Of a stretch of 64,000 bases of DNA, positions 51,674 through 59,763 are shown one piece after another. Each line of letters begins with the position of its first letter. Position 1 is the stretch's first letter. Below the pieces are notes generated by a model. The model searched no databases, was not told the origin of the DNA, and saw nothing but the letters and a program-made list of their open reading frames with translations. Position numbers and translations under genes: made by a program. Where the stretch lies: assembly GCF_013111185.1 (NCBI RefSeq), contig NZ_WVRE01000009.1, positions 62,001-126,000 on the forward strand, given 5' to 3'. This stretch comes from Ruegeria sp. HKCCD7303 (GTDB lineage: Bacteria; Pseudomonadota; Alphaproteobacteria; Rhodobacterales; Rhodobacteraceae).

Positions 51674-52006
51674 TTCTGGGGTCGAATCTGTGGATACTCA
51701 ACCTAACGGGGTCGCCTAGGTGGCCCCGCTCTCATTCTTGGGGTTGATTTTCCAACAACCACAACATCTTGGTCTCAAATTGAGATACACGTCGAATTTG
51801 CGCCCAAAATGATGCAATCCCGCACCAGTTGCGCCATCATTTTGCCCGAAATCACGTGTTTTCTGCACCCTGTCTTGAGCGAAATGCCGCTTATCGTTCA
51901 TCTTGGCGCTAACGAGGCATCCGTCGCAAAGACGAGATTGGACGGGCACAAGTTGGATACAAGTCGGCAAAGATCGGCTGGTCCGGTTTGAAAAAGGGTT
52001 CGGAAT
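51674..52006. other. 333-bp intergenic region after leuD
   Basis: No gene is seen. It holds an imperfect GC-rich hairpin at about 51707-51728 (GGGGTCGCC with GGTGGCCCC), which could terminate the leu transcript, and a perfect 10-bp inverted repeat (CAAAATGATG 51805-51814 with CATCATTTTG 51835-51844) whose inner ends also pair (CAA/TTG). The following gene starts at 52007 with GTG, so its promoter must be in this stretch. Confidence 0.5.
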
Positions 52007-52837
52007 GTGATTGCACGCACAACAGGGGCGGCGATACGCGGAGTACTTGTGGCACTGATGGTGCTGACACCCGCGTTGTACCTGCCTGTATCATCGACGA
52101 ACGGGACCGAAATACTGGTCTTCCTCGCGATCCTCGCGTTCATACTGACGTTCGCCGAGTATAACTCGGCCTTTCCCAGCTTTATAGAATTTCGCGATGC
52201 CCCACCGGTCAACCGCCTGCGTTTTGTTGGCCTTATGTCGATGGTCACGTTTCTGACGCTAATCTGCAAAAACGTTTATGCTCCAACAGAACTGACAACC
52301 TTTTCTTACGGCGTTGGTCTGGCCGTCGCCAACGTGGTGGACTTTCCCTATTCTCCGGTGCGCCTGATCGTGTTGATGCTGCCAGCGGATGCCAGCCAGT
52401 CGCTGATCGAACTGATTAGGGTTACAGCCAGCGTAGCCTACGTCGCGGCTTTGGTGACAATCGCCAGTTTTGCCTATGCCGTCAAAGTCCGGGGGTGGCC
52501 CACAGGAAACGGTGCCTTCAATGTATGGACCAATCTTCCTTTGTTTGACCCCACCAAGGGCGGAGATGTCGTTATTCGGTTGCAACGTGATGGCCGCCTG
52601 AACATCTGTATCGGTATTTTGCTACCGTTCCTCATACCGGCCGTCATAAAACTGATGAACAGTGTGATCGCTCCGATTTCGCTGAACAATCCACAGACAC
52701 TGATCTGGATGATGAGCGCCTGGGCCTTCCTGCCCGCCAGCATGATCATGCGCGGTGTGGCCACCCTGCGTATCGCCGGGCTGATCGTGGAAAAACGGCG
52801 CGCCTATTCAACAAGCGAGACGACTCAGGCCGCATGA
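52007..52837 (+). CDS. integral membrane protein of unknown function
   Basis: A 276-residue protein with about seven hydrophobic segments (for example 10-32, 37-56, 72-88, 142-165, 200-222) and a conserved-looking cytosolic EFRDAPPVNRLRF. GTG start at 52007. Its stop overlaps the next gene (ATGA). No family recognised; genes of this kind beside an EEP hydrolase near leuB recur in Roseobacters as I recall. Confidence 0.75.
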   Translation: MIARTTGAAIRGVLVALMVLTPALYLPVSSTNGTEILVFLAILAFILTFAEYNSAFPSFIEFRDAPPVNRLRFVGLMSMVTFLTLICKNVYAPTELTTFSYGVGLAVANVVDFPYSPVRLIVLMLPADASQSLIELIRVTASVAYVAALVTIASFAYAVKVRGWPTGNGAFNVWTNLPLFDPTKGGDVVIRLQRDGRLNICIGILLPFLIPAVIKLMNSVIAPISLNNPQTLIWMMSAWAFLPASMIMRGVATLRIAGLIVEKRRAYSTSETTQAA

Positions 52838-53862
52838 TCCGCCTGCTTATCCTGCTTCTGCTGCCCATTGCGGCGCAGGCAGAAGTCGTGCGCATCGCCA
52901 CCTACAACACCGAGCTGAGCCGAAAAGGCCCGGCGCTGTTGCTGCGGGACATAGACCGGGATGACGCCCAGGTTCTTGCAGCCATCGACGTGGTTTCAGC
53001 CGCCCGCCCCGACATTATCGCGCTTCAGGGTATCGACTGGGATCTGGAGGGAGCCGCAGTCAACGCTCTGTCTCAAAAGCTGCGCGCCGCTGGTCTGGAC
53101 TATGGTTACTTTTATGCCGCTCAGCCCAATGCTGGCTTGGAAACACCGTTGGATCTGGATGGTGATGGACGCACACAAGGCCCCGGTGACGCGCAGGGCT
53201 GGGGCCGTTTCACCGGACAGGGCGGGCTGGCAATTCTGTCCCGCTATGAAATCGTCACCGAAGAGATTTTGAACTTTTCAGAGCTGCTCTGGCAAGATCT
53301 TCCGGGGGCAGCATTACCTTTCGTAGATGACCGCCCTTTTCCGTCTGAAGAAGCACACCAAATACAGCGCCTGTCCTCAACAGCGCATTGGGTGGTGCCC
53401 ATTGAAACACCTTTGGGGCGGCTCAACCTGATGACCTTTCACGCAGCCCCACCGGTGTTCGATGGGCCCGAGGATCGCAACGGACTGCGCAATCGGGATG
53501 AGATTAGGTTTTGGTCTGTCCTGCTGAGCGGTGATCTGGGGCCGGTTCCAAATGGTCCCTTCGTCATTGCGGGTGATGCCAACCTCGATCCCGAGCGCGG
53601 GGAAGGTCACAAACGGGCCATTCGCACCCTTCTGACCGATCCTCGCCTTCAAGATCCGGTACCGACAGACCCATCAGGCTCGTCCGCAACAGTTGACTGG
53701 AAAGCGACGGGTGAAATGCGCGTCGATTACGTTTTACCGTCTCGCGATCTGCGTGTCTTGGATTCAGGTGTTCTATGGCCCAAAGATGGTGAACCTTTGT
53801 GGGACAATGCGCATCGTGCAAGCAGGCACCGGCTGGTCTGGGTCGACGTGGCGCTGCCATAG
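52834..53862 (+). CDS. secreted endonuclease/exonuclease/phosphatase (EEP) family protein
   Basis: A 342-residue exported protein: signal peptide to about residue 16 (AQA-E), then an EEP (DNase I-like) fold with RIATYNTELSRKG, PDIIALQGIDWD, GGLAILSRYEI, FVIAGDANLDPERG and RVDYVLPS, matching metal-binding and catalytic motifs. The final His of the family may be in ASRHRLVWVD. Its role could be extracellular nucleotide or phosphodiester hydrolysis. Overlaps the preceding membrane-protein gene by 4 nt. Confidence 0.85.
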   Translation: MIRLLILLLLPIAAQAEVVRIATYNTELSRKGPALLLRDIDRDDAQVLAAIDVVSAARPDIIALQGIDWDLEGAAVNALSQKLRAAGLDYGYFYAAQPNAGLETPLDLDGDGRTQGPGDAQGWGRFTGQGGLAILSRYEIVTEEILNFSELLWQDLPGAALPFVDDRPFPSEEAHQIQRLSSTAHWVVPIETPLGRLNLMTFHAAPPVFDGPEDRNGLRNRDEIRFWSVLLSGDLGPVPNGPFVIAGDANLDPERGEGHKRAIRTLLTDPRLQDPVPTDPSGSSATVDWKATGEMRVDYVLPSRDLRVLDSGVLWPKDGEPLWDNAHRASRHRLVWVDVALP

Positions 53863-53898
53863 CTCTTTGCCCCGAGAATACGTTTAAAAAAACCCCAA

Positions 53899-53940
53899 TT
53901 TGAGTTTCATTGACGGAACCGCGTCTTTGAGTTTCACTGA
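53899..53940. repeat. direct repeat upstream of the IlvD-like gene
   Basis: TTTGAGTTTCATTGA (53899-53913) and TTTGAGTTTCACTGA (53926-53940), 27-bp period, 14 of 15 identical. A GCGCAA-GGTT-TTGCGC inverted repeat follows at 53965-53980. Either could be a regulator site for the gene at 54045. Confidence 0.5.
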
Positions 53941-54044
53941 TCTGGAACCCTCATACCTGCCTGCGCGCAAGGTTTTGCGCCCACAGTTTCCCTCAGAGGT
54001 GATGGCGGTCGATTGAGTTCTGAAATCCATTTTGGAGGTATCTC

Positions 54045-55892
54045 GTGGCTAAGAATCCTGTACTGATCGACGACCATCCTGGACGCAACTCTCAGGCCTA
54101 TGGAATTGCGCGCGAACTTGGCACGGACGAAGATCTGATCCACGCGCCTTCTGTTGGTGTTGTCGGCACAAAAGGCGATAGTCAGTGCTATCTTGGCGTG
54201 CAGCCCAAGGTCGAAGCAATACATGCAGCACTGCGAGACCAGATTGGCAAAGACGCAGGCAAAATCGCCATGCGTCTGGTTCAGCCTGAATACTCCATCG
54301 CAACATCTGACGGCATCCGCAATGGAACGCGCGAAATGCGCTATTCACTCATCGGGCGCGAAGTGACCAACGACGTGTTTTCCGAACATCTCTCAGCCTC
54401 CGGTCTGGGGGGCACAATTGCTGTGGTGGCATGTGACAAGCCACCGGTTGGTACGCTGGCTGCTTTGCTTGAACACAACCAGCCTGCGATCATGATGTCC
54501 GATGGGTCCATTCATCCCTCGAAAGACCCGGAAACCGGCGAAATGCTGGACATCATCGCCGCCTATCAAGTTGCCGGGAGCGAGGACGCAGCATACCGCA
54601 AACGCATCGCTTGCCTTGCCTGCCCCGGTATTGGATCGTGCGGTGGGATTTTCACCTACAATACGATGCAGACCTTTATTGGCGTTGTGGGCATGCAGCC
54701 ATTGCATATGGTGGCACCGCCTTCGGACGACCCGCGCCGCATGGAAGAGTTTCCGTCGCAGTTGGTAGGCTACCTTGCCAAGTTGATTGAAGACGGCACG
54801 CGACCGCGCGACATCGTCGGGCGCGACTCACTGCGCAACGCGTTGACTGTTGCGATGGCGATCGGCGGCTCGACCAACGTGGTTCTGCACGCGCCCGAGA
54901 TTGCCCGTGCCGCAGGTTACGCGAATTTCTGGAAAGACATCGTCACACCAGAAGAGTTCAATGAATGGTCTCAGAAAATTGTTCCGGTCCTGACAGACGC
55001 ACGACCCTACGGCCGCTATTCGATGGTGGACATCGACAGGGTCGGTGGTGTGCAGGTGATCGTCAAGGAACTGATCGACGCTGGCATGGTCAATGGCGAC
55101 GCGCCGACGTGCACTGGCGAAACTCTGGCGGAACAGGTCCAACGTCTGGGCGCTGCCGCGCCGGACGGTACGGTGATCTATCCTGTGTCAGCGCCCTTTA
55201 AAGAAACGGGCGGCCTGCGCCTTCTGGGCGGTAATCTGTCACCGGAATTCAGCGCCATTTTGAAGCTTGCAGGTGTCGAGCGCGGACTTGAGGACAACGT
55301 GTTCCGAGGTAAAGCGAGGGTGTTCGAGGGCGAAGCCCGCCTGCTTGAGATGCTCGACACCAACCCAATGGGATTTGAAGACAATGATATGATCATTGTT
55401 CGATACGAAGGGCCGTCAGGTGCACCAGGCATGCCCGAGATGTTGGACGCAACGGCACGGATCACGACCCTGTGCCGCGAACGGGGGGTCACAGTTGCTC
55501 TGATGACCGACGCGCGTTTTTCGGGCGGATCGGTCGGGCTGGTTATTGGGCATGTCGGACCTGAGGCTGCTTTGGGTGGCCCGATTGCTTTGGTTGAGGA
55601 CGGAGATGAGATTATTGCCGATTTGAATGTGAACGAGCTGAACGCGCCGGTTTTGGACGACCCAAATGTTGTTGCTGAACGCAAGGCACGCTGGGAGGCC
55701 GAGGTGGCTGGAAACGGCGGCGTACATCCAAATTGCGGTACAGCGGATACCCGCCTTTTGCACCGGATGCGGTCATCCGCCGTGCCCGCTGTGCGCGGCG
55801 GCGGTATGCACCCGGACCGTGAGCTGTGGGTCAACACGCCTCGTGAGCCTCAGCTATCAGGGTTTTTGCCAACAAACCGGTGGAGGTCGTGA
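54045..55892 (+). CDS. IlvD/Edd family dehydratase (substrate uncertain)
   Basis: A 615-residue iron-sulfur dehydratase of the dihydroxy-acid / sugar-acid dehydratase family. Likely cluster Cys are Cys48 (KGDSQCYLG), Cys130 (VVACDKPPVG) and Cys199 (GIGSCGGIFTYNTM). The central motif is CDKPPVG rather than the usual CDKN.PG of IlvD, so it may act on a sugar acid or another dihydroxy acid rather than in valine/isoleucine synthesis. GGAGG is before the ATG. It lies between leuCD and leuB but has its own upstream direct repeats and 182 bp of spacing. Confidence 0.82.
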   Translation: MAKNPVLIDDHPGRNSQAYGIARELGTDEDLIHAPSVGVVGTKGDSQCYLGVQPKVEAIHAALRDQIGKDAGKIAMRLVQPEYSIATSDGIRNGTREMRYSLIGREVTNDVFSEHLSASGLGGTIAVVACDKPPVGTLAALLEHNQPAIMMSDGSIHPSKDPETGEMLDIIAAYQVAGSEDAAYRKRIACLACPGIGSCGGIFTYNTMQTFIGVVGMQPLHMVAPPSDDPRRMEEFPSQLVGYLAKLIEDGTRPRDIVGRDSLRNALTVAMAIGGSTNVVLHAPEIARAAGYANFWKDIVTPEEFNEWSQKIVPVLTDARPYGRYSMVDIDRVGGVQVIVKELIDAGMVNGDAPTCTGETLAEQVQRLGAAAPDGTVIYPVSAPFKETGGLRLLGGNLSPEFSAILKLAGVERGLEDNVFRGKARVFEGEARLLEMLDTNPMGFEDNDMIIVRYEGPSGAPGMPEMLDATARITTLCRERGVTVALMTDARFSGGSVGLVIGHVGPEAALGGPIALVEDGDEIIADLNVNELNAPVLDDPNVVAERKARWEAEVAGNGGVHPNCGTADTRLLHRMRSSAVPAVRGGGMHPDRELWVNTPREPQLSGFLPTNRWRS

Positions 55893-56082
55893 AACCTCGG
55901 GCGACGCGATAGTTGGTCCCGAAGGGGCGTGGCGCACCCGTTGAAGGATCAGATCCAATAAACAGAAAAATTGTTCGCGGCGGCATCCGTCGCTCCGCCG
56001 CAGCCAATTGGATTAGCAGCGCGAGGTCTGGCCTCTTATTGAACCGGGTAACCTTCACCGTCCAAAGTAAACGCAACGAAGG

Positions 56083-57006
56083 TCAGTTGTTGGCAGGTTT
56101 CAACAGACCGCCGCCGACGGACCGGATCGCAGGCGATGGGGCTACAAGTTGCGTTGGAATCGCAGAACATAGGGCAACATCCAAATCAGTCCGCGGCACC
56201 GCGCCTAGCAACTCGGTAAGGTATGTGCCGTCCAACTGATGGGGCACTTGCCAAAGATACCGCATCTCAAGCAAGTGCGCGGCCATACGCCAAAACGGTC
56301 GAGCCAATTTCAAGGGCCACCAGTGCATCGGCTTCACGGAAATGTCCTGCCCAGTGACCTTCGACAGAGCATGAGCAAATTGTGATCCGGTCAGGGTGTA
56401 ACCTTCGAATGGGACATCGCAAAACCGGGGCAACTCATGGCGCTTTTCGGCCAGCAGCACTGCAACGCGGGCCAGATCTGGTAGATAAGCCCACGCATGC
56501 GGGATGTCCGGGTTGCCGGGATAGACCAACCGCCCCTTAGCAAGATCTTTGATCATGACCTGATCAAACCAGTTGCCCGAGGCACATGTGTCAATGAAAT
56601 CCCCGACACGCAGAATAATGGTACGCGCGGTCGAGCGGCGATAGGCTTCCTCCATCTCTATTCTGACACGACCCAAAGGGTTGCGCGCCTTGTGCGGTGT
56701 TCCACCGTACCAGGGACCCGGTGCTTCAGGTCCAAAGACATAGACGTTTCCCGGCACCAAAACCGTTGCCCCGGTCTCCTCCGCTACCTTAATCACCTGT
56801 TGGTGCAGGCCCGGTACAAGACCTGCCCAATCGGGGTAGGGTGGATTCCAGCCATTGACGATAACGTCCATTCCGCGCGCCTCTTGTTCCAGCGTGTCGC
56901 GCGTGCGGTCAAAGCTGTGCACGGTCCACCCGGCGTTGCGAAACGCCAGCGCAGCGTTGCGACCAAATCGGCCCGTGGCCCCCAGAATAAGTACGGATTG
57001 CGGCAT
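56083..57006 (-). CDS. NAD(P)-dependent epimerase/dehydratase-like protein
   Basis: A 307-residue extended short-chain dehydrogenase with N-terminal Rossmann motif ILGATGRFGRNAA, VPGNVYVFG and a DIPHAWAYLPDLARVAV segment. The usual YxxxK active site is not obvious, so it may be an atypical NmrA-like oxidoreductase or regulator. AGGAGGG precedes the ATG at 57006. Divergent from the LysR gene, with two palindromes between, so probably its target. Confidence 0.82.
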   Translation of the reverse strand: MPQSVLILGATGRFGRNAALAFRNAGWTVHSFDRTRDTLEQEARGMDVIVNGWNPPYPDWAGLVPGLHQQVIKVAEETGATVLVPGNVYVFGPEAPGPWYGGTPHKARNPLGRVRIEMEEAYRRSTARTIILRVGDFIDTCASGNWFDQVMIKDLAKGRLVYPGNPDIPHAWAYLPDLARVAVLLAEKRHELPRFCDVPFEGYTLTGSQFAHALSKVTGQDISVKPMHWWPLKLARPFWRMAAHLLEMRYLWQVPHQLDGTYLTELLGAVPRTDLDVALCSAIPTQLVAPSPAIRSVGGGLLKPANN

Positions 57007-57018
57007 GGTTCCCTCCTG

Positions 57019-57059
57019 TTGGGGCAGAGATTACCCCAAGGAAAGCAATAGTGAATTGC
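57019..57059. promoter_or_regulatory. two palindromes between epimerase-like gene and LysR gene
   Basis: TTGGGG-N9-CCCCAA (57019-57039) and GCAAT-N5-ATTGC (57045-57059), both perfect, in the 84-bp gap between divergent genes. The size of the second fits a LysR-type site. Likely operators of the regulator at 57091. Confidence 0.6.
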
Positions 57060-57090
57060 CCCAAATTGCAGATCATGTATTCATTTTTGA

Positions 57091-57984
57091 ATGGACAAAG
57101 CCCTTACACATGCCGACTGGTCCCTGATCCAAAGCTTTCTTGCGGTGGCCGAAACCGGGTCTCTTTCTGCCGCAGCCCGACAGTTGGACCGCAGCCAGCC
57201 CACCTTGGGACGGCAGATTCAGACGCTGGAAGCCGAGCTGGAGGTTTCTCTTTTTGAACGACACGCAAGAGGGCTGAAGCTAAGCGATGTGGGCCATCAA
57301 TTGCTGCCCATGGCCCAACAGATGCACACGGCCATGAACGCTTTTAGCATGACAGCAGCCGGTCAGTCGCAACAACTGGCAGGATCAGTGCGCATTACCG
57401 CGTCGGTCTTTGCATCGAACCACATCCTGCCGCCGATTTTGGCACATATCCGGCAACAGGAACCTGCGATTCAGTTGGAACTGGTTGCCACCGATGCCAC
57501 CGAAAACCTGCTGTTCCGAGAAGCCGATATTGCCGTGCGCATGTACCGCCCCGAACAGATGGACATTCTGACCCGGCATTTGGGTGAGATCTCGTTATGT
57601 TTTTGCGCCGCTAAAAGCTATTTGGATCGCGCAGGTCGCCCGACCTCGCCAGAAGAGGTGTTCCAACACGACCTTGTGGGATTTGACACGGATGACCGCA
57701 TCATTGCTTCGATGCAGGAAAGGGGCTGGAACGTTGGGCGCGATGCCTTTGCCACCCGATGTGACCACCAGACCGTGTATTGGGAACTGATCAGAGCAGG
57801 CTGCGGACTGGGATTCAGTCAGATCCAAGTGGCCGAGGCCGATCCGCTGGTCGAAATTCTGGATATTGGGGTCGAGATCAAGAAAATGCCGGTGTGGCTG
57901 GCCGCGCCGCAAGCCATGCGCCAGACCCCGCGCATTCGTAGGGTCTGGGACCTTTTGACCGAAGGGCTCAAGGCTAGTCTTTGA
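57091..57984 (+). CDS. LysR-family transcriptional regulator
   Basis: A 297-residue regulator: winged helix at about 10-70 (FLAVAETGSLSAAARQLDRS, QPTLGRQIQTLEAELEVSLF) and a LysR substrate-binding domain from about 92. It is divergent from the epimerase-like gene and probably controls it and itself. Effector unknown. No strong ribosome site is seen before the ATG. Confidence 0.92.
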   Translation: MDKALTHADWSLIQSFLAVAETGSLSAAARQLDRSQPTLGRQIQTLEAELEVSLFERHARGLKLSDVGHQLLPMAQQMHTAMNAFSMTAAGQSQQLAGSVRITASVFASNHILPPILAHIRQQEPAIQLELVATDATENLLFREADIAVRMYRPEQMDILTRHLGEISLCFCAAKSYLDRAGRPTSPEEVFQHDLVGFDTDDRIIASMQERGWNVGRDAFATRCDHQTVYWELIRAGCGLGFSQIQVAEADPLVEILDIGVEIKKMPVWLAAPQAMRQTPRIRRVWDLLTEGLKASL

Positions 57985-57987
57985 CGG

Positions 57988-58515
57988 TCAAAGCGGCCCT
58001 GTATAAGTCCCGCGCGCAGGGTAATTGTTGCCAAGGGTAAACTTCAGACCACCCGCAATATCCGACATCGACGGGCGCCCAAATGGCGTGGTTTGCTGCC
58101 ACGCGTAATAGAGCGTCTGATCGGGTGCGATATAGAAATGACCGGGCTCTGCGAAAAAATCGGGTTCTGCACTGCCTTCGCGCTTGGTTGAGATGTTCAG
58201 CCCCCAATCCTCGCGGGCGGCAGCCAGCGGCAGGCTGTGACCCACGCGCAGTCGTTTTGCCCCGGCTTTCTCGGCTGTTTCGGCGGCACGTTCGGCGGTA
58301 TCGGTTGTGATCATGATGACCTCGACGCCCAGCGCCGCAAAATCGTCCAGCGCCGCCTCGACCTCGGTCATCTGTTTGATGCAGATCGGGCAATGAAGTC
58401 CGCGATATTGAATCACCAGAGTCCCGTTTTCGCCCTTGTCTGCCTCAAGATCGAAGCTGCCATGCGCCACGGTTTCGATTTTCAGCGCAGGAACCGGATT
58501 TCCAGGTGTCAGCAT
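57988..58515 (-). CDS. peroxiredoxin-like (AhpC/TSA fold) protein
   Basis: A 175-residue thioredoxin-fold protein. The active site reads YRGLHCPICIKQM, a CxxC with Cys42 in the peroxidatic place, unlike the single-Cys TPxxCP of typical Prx. Proteins of this kind are annotated as redoxin or AhpC-like. Convergent with the LysR gene (3-nt gap) and divergent from leuB. Confidence 0.85.
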   Translation of the reverse strand: MLTPGNPVPALKIETVAHGSFDLEADKGENGTLVIQYRGLHCPICIKQMTEVEAALDDFAALGVEVIMITTDTAERAAETAEKAGAKRLRVGHSLPLAAAREDWGLNISTKREGSAEPDFFAEPGHFYIAPDQTLYYAWQQTTPFGRPSMSDIAGGLKFTLGNNYPARGTYTGPL

Positions 58516-58606
58516 GTGTTTTCCTCGTGTTTTGACGGGTTCGTCTCATTGACCCGATGCACCGCAGACGCTAGGGCCTGTGCAACAAAACGCAAGGAGA
58601 CCCTTC

Positions 58607-59710
58607 ATGTCCAACCCCTCGCTCCTCATCCTGCCCGGAGACGGAATTGGCCCGGAAGTTATGGCCGAAGTGCGCAGAATCATCGATTGGTTCGGCACCA
58701 ATCGCGGTCTTCAATTTGACGTGAGCGAGGATCTGGTAGGCGGTGCCGCCTATGACGCCCACGGCAAGCCGCTGTCTGATGAGACGATGGCCAAAGCGCA
58801 AGAGGTGGACGCGGTTCTGCTGGGTGCTGTTGGCGGCCCGAAATACGACGATCTGGATTTCAGCCTCAAGCCCGAGCGCGGTCTGCTGCGCCTGCGCAAG
58901 GAAATGGACCTGTATTCCAACCTGCGCCCGGCCCAGTGCTTTGACGCGCTGGCCGATTTCTCGTCGCTGAAAAAAGACATCGTTGCCGGTCTGGATATCA
59001 TGATCGTGCGCGAGCTGACCTCGGGCGTCTATTTCGGCGAACCGCGCGGCATCTTCGAAGAAGGCAATGAACGCGTCGGCATCAACACCCAGCGTTACAC
59101 CGAATCCGAGATTGAACGCGCCGCACGCTCGGCCTTTGAACTGGCGATGCGCCGGAACAAAAAGCTGTGCTCGATGGAAAAAGCCAACGTCATGGAATCC
59201 GGCATCCTGTGGCGTGAAGTCGTAAATCGTGTCGCCGCCGACTACCCCGAGGTTGAGCTGAGCCACATGTATGCCGACAACGGCGCCATGCAGCTGGTGC
59301 GCGCACCCAAGCAGTTCGACGTGATCCTGACCGACAACCTGTTTGGTGACATCCTGTCCGACTGCGCCGCGATGCTGACGGGTTCTCTGGGCATGTTGCC
59401 TTCAGCCTCGCTGGGCGCTCCAATGGCCAATGGTCGCCCCAAGGCGATGTACGAACCGGTCCACGGCTCGGCACCTGATATCGCGGGTCAGGGCAAAGCT
59501 AACCCGATCGCCTGTATCCTCAGCTTTGCCATGGCGCTGCGTTATAGCTTTGATCAGGGTGAAGAAGCAGACCGCCTTGAAGCCGCGATCGAGAAAGTTC
59601 TGACTGATGGCGTCCGCACCGGCGACCTGCTGGCGGATGAAGGCGTCACACCGGTGTCTACCACCGAAATGGGCGACGCGATCCTGGCAGCTTTGGATGC
59701 CAGCGTCTAA
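58607..59710 (+). CDS. leuB: 3-isopropylmalate dehydrogenase LeuB
   Basis: A 367-residue beta-decarboxylating dehydrogenase that makes 2-oxoisocaproate for leucine. [37 protein letters not shown] and [20 protein letters not shown] are diagnostic. AAGGAGA precedes the ATG at 58607. It is about 7 kb downstream of leuCD with other genes between, so it is in its own transcript, ended by the terminator at 59732. Confidence 0.98.
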   Translation: MSNPSLLILPGDGIGPEVMAEVRRIIDWFGTNRGLQFDVSEDLVGGAAYDAHGKPLSDETMAKAQEVDAVLLGAVGGPKYDDLDFSLKPERGLLRLRKEMDLYSNLRPAQCFDALADFSSLKKDIVAGLDIMIVRELTSGVYFGEPRGIFEEGNERVGINTQRYTESEIERAARSAFELAMRRNKKLCSMEKANVMESGILWREVVNRVAADYPEVELSHMYADNGAMQLVRAPKQFDVILTDNLFGDILSDCAAMLTGSLGMLPSASLGAPMANGRPKAMYEPVHGSAPDIAGQGKANPIACILSFAMALRYSFDQGEEADRLEAAIEKVLTDGVRTGDLLADEGVTPVSTTEMGDAILAALDASV

Positions 59711-59731
59711 ACCACGCAAGAAACGAACGAC

Positions 59732-59762
59732 AAAAGGCGGTGCCCAGTGCACCGCCTTTTTT
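59732..59762. terminator. bidirectional terminator between leuB and the PBP gene
   Basis: An 8-bp stem (59736-59743 with 59749-59756) with a 5-nt loop, A-run to the left and T-run to the right, between convergent genes. Confidence 0.9.
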
Positions 59763-59763
59763 G

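Noticed and set aside
55893..56082. Possible insertion-sequence remnant after the IlvD-like gene (open minus frame 55831-56076)
   Set aside because: The frame overlaps the end of the dehydratase gene and no transposase motif or terminal repeat is seen.
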